This document shows, one piece after another, positions 1 to 4,924 of a DNA stretch of 5,295 bases; position 1 is the stretch's first letter, and every line of letters begins with the position of its first letter. The translations under genes and the position numbers were made by a program. A model generated the notes under the pieces. It did not search any database, was not told the origin of the DNA, and saw nothing but the letters and a program-made list of their open reading frames with translations. This stretch comes from an uncultured Chlamydiae bacterium (GTDB taxonomy: Bacteria; Chlamydiota; Chlamydiia; Chlamydiales; SM23-39). The stretch lies in the NCBI GenBank assembly GCA_903889795.1, contig CAISYW010000183.1, positions 1-5,295 on the forward strand, in the 5' to 3' direction.

Positions 1-1
1 A

Positions 2-166
2 GACAAAGAGCGTCAGCGAGGAGAAGCCGGATCAAAGCGAGCTTTAGCTCGCGATCTAAGCGAGGAATTCATTCTTGATTACGAAGGATTCCGAGCGAAG
101 ATTGATACGGCAAAGCCGCAGCAAGCTATTTGTCTCATATTAGGCCAGCGGGTTAATAAACCATGA
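2..166 (+). CDS. Possible 3' end of a hypothetical gene, cut by the window edge
   Basis: A plus-strand frame enters from the window edge and reads 54 codons to a TGA at 164-166. The product is hydrophilic and charged, with segments such as ALARDLSEEFILDYEGFRAK that look protein-like, but I recognise no family. No start is visible, so if real it is only the C-terminal end of a gene beginning outside the window. A 54-codon open run is not rare by chance. The frame also passes through a 10-bp hairpin and lies opposite another open frame, both of which weaken the case. The alternative is a non-coding repeat that happens to be open. Confidence 0.2.
   Translation, partial: DKERQRGEAGSKRALARDLSEEFILDYEGFRAKIDTAKPQQAICLILGQRVNKP
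30..56. repeat. Strong inverted repeat (hairpin), not a typical terminator
   Basis: GCGAGC at 37-42 and GCTCGC at 47-52 are perfect complements around a TTTA loop. The stem continues outward with GATC at 30-33 pairing GATC at 53-56 across a three-base AAA bulge, giving about 10 base pairs. Neither side is followed by a T-run, so it does not look like a rho-independent terminator for either strand. It may be part of a dispersed REP-like element or an RNA structure; that is inference. Confidence 0.55.
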
Positions 167-345
167 ATCCCCGCCAATTTTCTTGCAACAGCCTCAGAGG
201 TTTCCCTGTCAACGAAACGACCCACTATTTTGGTTGAAACTAACGATTTAGTGTATTCGCCACGCGTAATGATTTGGAATGATTTTTCAATGACATCATA
301 TCCTGAAAGCGTCGATGGTTGAATTGATAAAAATTGATAACTCAA
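79..345 (-). CDS. Hypothetical protein, weak TTG-started frame, possibly a gene remnant
   Basis: An 88-codon minus-strand frame reads from a TTG at 345-343 to a TAA at 81-79. An AAGG eight bases upstream of the TTG could serve as ribosome binding site. The frame is open further upstream to a TGA at 405-403, but that extension (57 bases) has no ATG, GTG or other TTG, so a longer gene would lack a start. The first 60 or so residues (for example GRFVDRETSEAVARKLAGIHG) look protein-like and soluble, with no membrane segment. The last 20 or so residues, rich in Cys and ending CGFAVSIFARNPS, run into the hairpin-rich segment at the left edge and read like accidental translation. I recognise no family. 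It lies just downstream of the terminator of the DUF378 gene. It may be a small real gene, a truncated gene, or chance. Confidence 0.25.
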   Translation of the reverse strand: MSYQFLSIQPSTLSGYDVIEKSFQIITRGEYTKSLVSTKIVGRFVDRETSEAVARKLAGIHGLLTRWPNMRQIACCGFAVSIFARNPS

Positions 346-355
346 TTGATCAACC
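317..355. repeat. AT-rich imperfect inverted repeat with internal tandem copies
   Basis: GGTTGA (317-322) plus ATTGA (323-327) pair with TCAAT (342-346) and TCAACC (350-355), leaving a three-base bulge and a 14-base loop. Within it AATTGATAA occurs twice with a 10-base period (322-330 and 332-340), and a third partial copy, AATTGAT, starts at 344. The repeat surrounds the only possible TTG start of the minus-strand frame ending at 79. It could be an operator-like site, but low-complexity AT sequence gives such patterns easily. Confidence 0.35.
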
Positions 356-416
356 TTGTTGGAGTTTACAGGATTGGTGACGGAAACAGAGATTAGCGAA
401 ACTCAGAATTTGACTG

Positions 417-456
417 AATAAAAAGAATGGTCAGGACGCCGCAGCGCCATGACCAT
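417..456 (-). terminator. Rho-independent terminator of the DUF378 gene
   Basis: Reading the minus strand, ATGGTCA (456-450) pairs perfectly with TGACCAT (433-427). Inside, after one T/C mismatch, GGCGC (448-444) pairs with GCGTC (439-435), with one G-U, around a TGCG tetraloop (443-440). The 12-bp stem is followed at once by TCTTTTT (426-420). It begins 6 bases past the stop codon of the DUF378 gene and fits no other gene. Confidence 0.88.
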
Positions 457-462
457 AATGAT

Positions 463-711
463 TTAATCTCGATCTTTTTTACCGCAACCGCATGAGGAAT
501 CTCCGGAAGATCCGCAACGGCAATATTTGCAAAGATATGATATCGAATATAAACCGGCCAAACCAACAAGCCCAAAGATGATGCGAGACAGCATTGAAGC
601 CTCTCCGCCAAATAGATCGCTCACTAAATTATATTGAAAAAAGCCAACGAGACCCCAGTTTAAAGCTCCAACAATAATTAGCAATGTTGATAAAAAGCGT
701 ATAACCTTCAT
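463..711 (-). CDS. DUF378 (YuzA-like) small membrane protein with Cys-rich tail
   Basis: An 82-residue protein of the DUF378 family, small bacterial membrane proteins of unknown function. Two hydrophobic helices are visible at about residues 6-25 and 40-60. The family hallmark ALNWGLVGFF lies at 16-25, followed by NLVSDLFGG (28-36). The C-terminal tail is unusual: Cys at 61, 64, 66, 74 and 76 give CxxCxC and CxC patterns in a Gly/Ser-rich stretch that ends in charged KKDRD. This could bind a metal or form disulfides, which is inference. The ATG at 711 is chosen because AAGGGG lies 5 bases upstream. In-frame ATGs at 750 and 768 are further upstream, and the one at 750 falls inside the likely -10 box. 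The gene has its own promoter and terminator, so it is probably transcribed alone. Family assignment is firm; function is unknown. Confidence 0.88.
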   Translation of the reverse strand: MKVIRFLSTLLIIVGALNWGLVGFFQYNLVSDLFGGEASMLSRIIFGLVGLAGLYSISYLCKYCRCGSSGDSSCGCGKKDRD

Positions 712-716
712 AATGA

Positions 717-722
717 CCCCTT
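717..722 (-). promoter_or_regulatory. Shine-Dalgarno site fixing the DUF378 start
   Basis: On the minus strand AAGGGG sits 5 bases before the ATG at 711. This supports the 82-residue product over the longer frame beginning at 768. Confidence 0.75.
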
Positions 723-745
723 CATTTAATCCAACTCTAAAACTA

Positions 746-774
746 ATCATAATAAAAATTTTAATCATTGTCCA
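746..774 (-). promoter_or_regulatory. Sigma70/sigma66-type promoter of the DUF378 gene
   Basis: On the minus strand a -35 box TGGACA (774-769, five of six consensus bases) and a -10 box TATGAT (751-746, five of six) are separated by exactly 17 bases of AT-rich spacer. Transcription would start near 739, giving a leader of about 28 bases that carries the ribosome binding site. No other pair in the spacer fits as well. This is seen in sequence; activity is inferred. Confidence 0.7.
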
Positions 775-992
775 GAATCATTCTAAAAGTTCAATCCTTA
801 TAATTTCGGATTTGGGTGAGTCAAGTTGTTTATTTTTATTTAGATACGCTTTAATCGTTAAACTCAAAAACTCAATTATCAAATGGAATTTGACTTGTGG
901 ATATTTAATAAAACGCGATAGTCTCTAATTAACAATGAATAAACATATGTATCTGATGTCCAGCATTATCGCCTACCAATTTTTGAGGCTGC
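775..992. other. AT-rich divergent intergenic spacer upstream of the LysE-type gene
   Basis: This spacer between the DUF378 promoter and the exporter gene is very AT-rich (about 30% G+C in 841-900). It should contain the promoter of the downstream plus-strand genes, but no convincing box pair was found. A perfect -10 TATAAT at 799-804 has no good -35. A TTGACT at 890-895 has no good -10 at the right distance. TTGTTT (826-831) with TTTAAT (850-855) has an 18-base spacer and is only weakly matched. No terminator, RNA gene or believable small gene was seen. The plus-strand open frame 713-928 looks like chance in AT-rich sequence. Confidence 0.5.
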
Positions 993-1613
993 ATGTTTGA
1001 ATTATTCTGGAAGGGCTTTGCTTTAGGCTTTGCCATAGCCGCTCCTGTCGGCCCTATTGGTATCTTATGCATCCGCAAAACTTTACATTTTGGAAAAATT
1101 TCCGGCCTTTGCTCCGGTCTCGGCGCAGCGGCTGCAGACACATTCTATGGATCACTAGCTGCTTTTGGACTAACCTTTCTCTCCGCTCAGCTTCTGGCGT
1201 GGGGTCCTTGGCTCAAGTTCATTGGAAGCTTTTTTCTTCTATATTTGAGTTATCGTTCATTTAGAACCAAGCCGCACGAACACGACCAGCGGCTTCCACG
1301 GATGAGCTTACTGAAGGACTTTATTGGAACGTTTTTTCTCACTCTAACCAATCCGCTGACCTTTCTCTGCTATCTCGCTGTTTTTGCCGCCATGGGATTG
1401 ACTGAAATCGCAAGCAGCTCATTTTCTAGTATCCTACTCGTTACCGGCGTCTTCGTCGGGTCCGCTTTTTGGTGGTTGATTCTCAGTGAAGGCGTGGGTT
1501 TACTTCGTCACAAATTAAGTAAAAACACGATGATTTGGATCAACCGCACGGCGGGCATCATCATTGGCGCCCTCGCAATTTGGAGTTTGACAACGCTCTT
1601 GTTGACTTGGTAA
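993..1613 (+). CDS. LysE/RhtB-family amino acid exporter (LysE-type translocator)
   Basis: A 206-residue integral membrane protein of usual LysE-family length, with about six hydrophobic segments (roughly 4-27, 38-63, 68-90, 108-134, 143-167, 184-204). The N-terminal family motif FAIAAPVGPIGILCIRKTL (13-31) is clear, followed by GLGAAAADTFYG (42-53), NPLTFL (120-125) and the C-terminal RTAGIIIGALAIW (185-197). Members export amino acids or related small molecules from the cytoplasm using an ion gradient; the substrate cannot be read from the sequence. The ATG at 993 is preceded by GAGG with 4 bases of spacing, and an in-frame TGA at 984-986 excludes a longer form. It ends 32 bases before gatC on the same strand, with no terminator between, so co-transcription with gatCAB is likely. 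The family call is firm; symbols such as rhtB or lysE would overstate specificity. Confidence 0.9.
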   Translation: MFELFWKGFALGFAIAAPVGPIGILCIRKTLHFGKISGLCSGLGAAAADTFYGSLAAFGLTFLSAQLLAWGPWLKFIGSFFLLYLSYRSFRTKPHEHDQRLPRMSLLKDFIGTFFLTLTNPLTFLCYLAVFAAMGLTEIASSSFSSILLVTGVFVGSAFWWLILSEGVGLLRHKLSKNTMIWINRTAGIIIGALAIWSLTTLLLTW

Positions 1614-1645
1614 GTTCGGTATATATCAGCAGGATTTGTTTTAAA

Positions 1646-1948
1646 ATGTCAAATTTTGATGAGCACACTCTTGCCGACCTAGAAAAACTCTGCCGCATTC
1701 GATGTACTCCTGAAGAAGAAAAAGAACTTCTTCTTTCTATGGGCAAAATTTTGGATTACATGCATCAGCTGAATGAAATTGATACGAGCAATGTTTCCGC
1801 ATGCAATTATGTCCTGCAAGAGATGGCCGGTACCGAGCTGAGAGAAGATGAAATCGGCGATTTACTCAGCCGTGAACAGTTTCTCGCCAATGCTCCCGAC
1901 CAAATCGGAGGAATGATCCGCGTACCGCCGGTCATAAAAATGCCATGA
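1646..1948 (+). CDS. gatC: Asp/Glu-tRNA amidotransferase subunit C
   Basis: A 100-residue protein, the usual size for GatC, the small subunit that wraps around the GatA-GatB interface and stabilises the complex. Recognisable features are the N-terminal helix with acidic TPEEEKELLLSMGKILDYM (20-38), then QLNEIDTSNV (40-49), LREDEIGDLLSREQFLANAPD (about 64-84) and the C-terminal GGMIRVPPVIK. The usual ARLxL near the start is replaced by CRIRC. The ATG at 1646 is chosen because family similarity begins there. The frame is open upstream to 1535, but that extension lies inside the LysE-type gene. Its ribosome binding site is modest: AGGA at 1631-1634, 11 bases from the ATG. The stop TGA shares bases with the gatA ATG (1945-1948), a translational coupling arrangement. 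The C-terminus resembles chlamydial GatC as I remember it. Confidence 0.93.
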   Translation: MSNFDEHTLADLEKLCRIRCTPEEEKELLLSMGKILDYMHQLNEIDTSNVSACNYVLQEMAGTELREDEIGDLLSREQFLANAPDQIGGMIRVPPVIKMP

Positions 1949-3420
1949 CAAAGAAACTGCACTGCCTATCCGCAATCGAATTAAACAGAGCCTTTATCGA
2001 AGGTCAGATCCGCGCAGTAGATATCGCCGCCTATTTCCTCGACCGGATCCGGATTCATAACCCGAAGCTCGGAGCCTTCTTATCGATTTTGGCAGAACGA
2101 GCCCTCATCCAAGCCGAAGCTGTTGATCTTAAACGATCCCAGGGCAAGCCTCTCGGCAGGCTCGCGGGTGTCCCGATTGCTATCAAAGACAACATGCACA
2201 TCCTGAATGAGATCACCACTTGCGGTTCAAAATTTCTAAAAAACTACCGCGCCCCATTTGATGCAACGGCTGTTCATCTCATGGAACAGGAAGACGCTCT
2301 CATTTTGGGCAAAACCAATCTCGATGAATTCGCTATGGGCTCTTCCAATGAGAATTCTGCATTTTTTCCGGCTCATAATCCCTGGAATGTCAAATACGTT
2401 CCGGGCGGATCATCGGGTGGATCTGCGGCAGCGATCGGTGCGCGGCTCTCTCTCCTCGCCACCGGTAGCGATACCGGCGGATCGATCCGCCAACCCGCCG
2501 GCTTATGCGGCGTCGTTGGATTTAAACCTACATACGGCCGCGTTTCTCGCTTTGGCCTCGTTGCCTTCGGTTCATCGCTCGACCAAATCGGCCCGATCAC
2601 GACAACGGTCGCCGATGCTGCCCTTGCTATGGAGGTGATCGGCCGTCATTGCCCTCAAGATTCAACCAGCCTTCCCCTTCCGCCGGAATCCTATCTCGAT
2701 ACTCTCAATAATACAAATATGAGTGAAATCACATTTGGCGTTCCTTGGCATTTTCTAGAAAACCTCGCTCCCGAATCGCGTTCGAACTTCTCAAACTCTC
2801 TTGATGTGTTAAAAGGGCTCGGCGCCAAGATCATCGATATCGATCTCGATATCTGCAAATATGCGATTGCGATCTACTACATTTTGGCTACCGCGGAAGC
2901 CTCGACCAACTTGGCTCGTTTTGATGGTATTCGCTACGGCGAGCGCTCCGGCCAAGCGAAAACGCTCGATGATGTTTACGAGCTTTCTCGCGAAGAAGGG
3001 TTCGGTGCGGAAGTCAAAAAAAGAATCATGCTGGGAACCTATGTCCTTTCGGCCGGCTATCAAGACGCCTATTATAAAAAAGCTCAAAAAGTACGCACGC
3101 TTGTCATCCGATCTTTTGAGAGAGCCTATGATCGCTGCGATGCCGTATTGCTGCCGGCATCTCCTTCCACCGCCTTCCCTCTTCATTCCATTCACGATCC
3201 AATCCAAATGTATATGCAAGATATCTTCACGATTCCCGCCAACCTCGCCGGACTGCCGGCAATCAGCGTTCCCTCCGGATTCGACAATAACGGTCTTCCC
3301 TTTGGGCTCCAATTCATTGGTCCGCGCATGCATGACGTTCCGGTAATGCAATATGCTCATGCCTATGAGATGGCCACTCTTTACACTCGCAAAATTGCAC
3401 CCGCATTTGAGGAGCCATGA
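1945..3420 (+). CDS. gatA: Asp/Glu-tRNA amidotransferase subunit A (glutaminase)
   Basis: A 491-residue amidase-signature enzyme of normal GatA length. It hydrolyses glutamine and sends the ammonia to GatB, acting in the cytosol within GatCAB. The Ser-cisSer-Lys triad is intact: Lys81 in GVPIAIKDN, Ser156 in the amidase signature PGGSSGGSAAA (153-163), and nucleophile Ser180 in GSDTGGSIRQPA (174-185). The spacings, 75 and 24 residues, equal those I recall for Staphylococcus aureus GatA (79, 154, 178). Other family blocks are LGKTNLDEFAMGSS (121-134), GFKPTYGRVSRFGLVAFGSSLDQIGP (192-217), and near the C-terminus FTIPANLAGLPAISVPSG. The start overlaps the gatC stop by ATGA, and no good Shine-Dalgarno lies directly before it, so it probably depends on ribosomes finishing gatC. 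It overlaps gatB in the same way. No damage is seen. Confidence 0.97.
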   Translation: MTKKLHCLSAIELNRAFIEGQIRAVDIAAYFLDRIRIHNPKLGAFLSILAERALIQAEAVDLKRSQGKPLGRLAGVPIAIKDNMHILNEITTCGSKFLKNYRAPFDATAVHLMEQEDALILGKTNLDEFAMGSSNENSAFFPAHNPWNVKYVPGGSSGGSAAAIGARLSLLATGSDTGGSIRQPAGLCGVVGFKPTYGRVSRFGLVAFGSSLDQIGPITTTVADAALAMEVIGRHCPQDSTSLPLPPESYLDTLNNTNMSEITFGVPWHFLENLAPESRSNFSNSLDVLKGLGAKIIDIDLDICKYAIAIYYILATAEASTNLARFDGIRYGERSGQAKTLDDVYELSREEGFGAEVKKRIMLGTYVLSAGYQDAYYKKAQKVRTLVIRSFERAYDRCDAVLLPASPSTAFPLHSIHDPIQMYMQDIFTIPANLAGLPAISVPSGFDNNGLPFGLQFIGPRMHDVPVMQYAHAYEMATLYTRKIAPAFEEP

Positions 3421-4880
3421 ACGAATCATCCTGGGAGCCGGTCATCGGATTGGAAATCCACGTCGAGCTCAATACCAAGTCCAAACTCTTCAGCTCCGCA
3501 CCCAATCGCTTCGGAGATGAACCCAATACCAATATCACCGTCGTGTGTACCGGCCAACCGGGCGCTCTGCCCTCCCTCAACAAAGAAGCTGTTCGCAAAG
3601 CGGTTCAATTTGGCTTGGCAGTCAACGCCAAGATCAATCTGATCAGCCACTTCGATCGCAAGTCCTATTTTTATCCCGACTCCCCGCGAAATTTCCAGAT
3701 TACGCAATATGATGAGCCGATCGTCATCGGCGGCGCCGTGATCGTAGATGTCGAGGGAGAGTCCAAAACATTTGGTATTCATCATGCTCATCTCGAAGAT
3801 GACGCAGGAATGCTCAAGCATTTTAACACCTTTGCCGGAGTCGATTATAATCGCGCGGGCGCTCCGCTTGTCGAAATCGTATCGCTGCCCTGCATTCATT
3901 CAGCAGGAGATGCCGTGGCATATGCAAGCGCTATTCGATCAATCATGCTCTATCTCGATGCTTCCGACTGTAATATGGAAGAGGGCTCCCTTCGCTTCGA
4001 TGCCAACATCTCAGTACGCAAAAAGGGAGAAGAGATTTTACGGCCGAAAATCGAAATTAAGAACATGAATTCTTTTCATTTTCTCGAAATCGCCCTCAAT
4101 GAAGAGATTCGCCGGCAGATCACTCTTTATACAGAGAATCCAAACCAAACGTGGGAAAAGCTAGTGCCTCCGGGTACATACCGCTTTGATCCGGACAGCA
4201 AAACGCTCGTTTTGATGCGCCGCAAAGAGTCCGCAGACGACTACCGTTATTTTCCGGAGCCCGATCTTGTCCCGATCCGACTCACGCAAGAATATGTCGA
4301 CTCAATTCAAAGAGCGCTGCCGGAGCTCCCTCAGGATCGCTATCGCCGCTATATTACCACACTTGGTCTCTCAGAGCATGCGGCGTCCGTCCTTATCAAC
4401 GACAAACATCTCAGCGATTACTTTGAAGCCGCGCTGCGGCTCTACCCCAATCCCCGCCTTCTCTGCAACTGGATCATGGTTGAATTCACCGGACGTCTCG
4501 CCGAAGGTGGAAAAACAATTCTTTCTTTGGGAATACCTCCGGCAAATATCGCTAAGCTCGCGCAGATGATCGATGAAAACAGGATCACGAGCCGTATCGC
4601 CAAAAGTGTTGCCGACGACATGGTGCAAACCCCCTCTCTCGATCCCGAATCAATTGTCAAAAATAATCCCGACTACCAACCAGTGAGCGATCCGAGTGAA
4701 ATTGAACCGCTCGTCGATCAAGTGATCAGCGAAAATTCCCAAACGGTTACCGATTATCGAGCCGGCCATGAAAAGGCTTTTGCCTATCTTGTGGGTCAAG
4801 TAATGAAAAAAACCCGCGGGAAAGCGTCCCCGCAGGTCGTCAATGAATTACTGCGAAAAAAAATCTCGCAGGTATATTAG
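3417..4880 (+). CDS. gatB: Asp/Glu-tRNA amidotransferase subunit B (tRNA-dependent kinase/transamidase)
   Basis: A 487-residue protein of usual GatB length. GatB binds the misacylated tRNA, activates the Glu or Asp side chain with ATP and amidates it with ammonia from GatA. The N-terminal catalytic domain (about 1-290) opens with WEPVIGLEIHVELNTKSKLF (6-25) and carries the GatB signature HFDRKSYFYPDSPRNFQITQ (78-97), HLEDDAGMLKH (125-135), DYNRAGAPLVEIVS (143-156), EIKNMNSF (213-220) and RYFPEPDL (277-284). E13, H15, E127 and E153 are likely metal-site residues by family analogy. The C-terminal helical/YqeY-like tRNA-binding part (about 300-487) shows NWIMVEFTGRL (351-361) and GQVMKKTRGKASPQVVNELL (460-479). 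The ATG overlaps the gatA stop; GAGGAG lies just before it (3409-3414). The variant SPRNFQITQ, where most bacteria have PKGYQISQ-like text, matches Chlamydia GatB from memory. It ends 8 bases from a convergent gene with no clear terminator. Confidence 0.97.
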   Translation: MNESSWEPVIGLEIHVELNTKSKLFSSAPNRFGDEPNTNITVVCTGQPGALPSLNKEAVRKAVQFGLAVNAKINLISHFDRKSYFYPDSPRNFQITQYDEPIVIGGAVIVDVEGESKTFGIHHAHLEDDAGMLKHFNTFAGVDYNRAGAPLVEIVSLPCIHSAGDAVAYASAIRSIMLYLDASDCNMEEGSLRFDANISVRKKGEEILRPKIEIKNMNSFHFLEIALNEEIRRQITLYTENPNQTWEKLVPPGTYRFDPDSKTLVLMRRKESADDYRYFPEPDLVPIRLTQEYVDSIQRALPELPQDRYRRYITTLGLSEHAASVLINDKHLSDYFEAALRLYPNPRLLCNWIMVEFTGRLAEGGKTILSLGIPPANIAKLAQMIDENRITSRIAKSVADDMVQTPSLDPESIVKNNPDYQPVSDPSEIEPLVDQVISENSQTVTDYRAGHEKAFAYLVGQVMKKTRGKASPQVVNELLRKKISQVY

Positions 4881-4885
4881 AAAAC

Positions 4886-4924
4886 CCTCTATTGCTCTTT
4901 CTTAGAAACAAAAATATATAGAGG
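4886..4924. repeat. Inverted repeat across the convergent gatB/antiporter junction
   Basis: CCTCTAT at 4886-4892 pairs with ATAGAGG at 4918-4924 around a 25-base loop. On the minus strand the stem is followed by GTTTTCT, so it could act as a weak terminator for the antiporter gene. The AT-rich 7-bp stem and long loop make this doubtful, and it covers that gene's last codons. On the plus strand no T-run follows. Confidence 0.25.

Larger units (their letters stand above)
1..416. other. Region without a confident gene; hairpins and two weak open frames
   Basis: No recognisable gene is present here. The segment contains a strong hairpin near its left end (30-56), a small CGGC-aaa-GCCG hairpin (108-118), and three exact AGCGAG motifs starting at 15, 36 and 59, with a related AGCGAA at 94. 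A plus-strand frame is open from the window edge to 166, and a minus-strand frame is open from 402 down to 79, so 79-163 is open on both strands. Around 317-355 there is an AT-rich block with direct and inverted repeats. No tRNA-like cloverleaf or CRISPR-like array was seen. It could be the degraded end of a gene or a dispersed repeat; the window alone cannot decide. Confidence 0.5.

Noticed and set aside
712..768. Longer DUF378 start at 768 or 750
   Set aside because: The ATG at 750 falls inside the -10 box, the one at 768 lies upstream of it, and the strong AAGGGG site serves the ATG at 711.
799..804. Perfect TATAAT as promoter of the LysE-type gene
   Set aside because: No acceptable -35 sequence lies 15-19 bases upstream and there is no TG extension; in DNA this AT-rich the hexamer is expected by chance.
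850..862. TTTAA-TCG-TTAAA palindrome in the spacer
   Set aside because: Only 5 bp of A/T pairs in AT-rich sequence; not distinguishable from chance.
713..928. 71-codon plus-strand open frame in the AT-rich spacer
   Set aside because: Low-complexity Ile/Leu/Lys-rich product, overlaps the DUF378 promoter and leader on the other strand, and has no homologous feature.
1535..1645. N-terminal extension of gatC starting at 1535
   Set aside because: The extension overlaps the end of the LysE-type gene in another frame, and GatC family similarity begins only at the ATG at 1646.
2809..3429. 206-codon open frame on the minus strand opposite gatA
   Set aside because: It is fully antisense to conserved gatA coding sequence, has no family features, and its composition is that of a reverse-complement shadow.
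3426..3899. 157-codon open frame on the minus strand opposite gatB
   Set aside because: It lies entirely within the conserved N-terminal domain of gatB and has no ribosome binding site or recognisable motif.
4813..4835. GCGGG/CCCGC hairpin near the 3' end of gatB
   Set aside because: It lies in conserved coding sequence (the TRGKASPQ motif) and is not followed by a T-run, so it is not a terminator.
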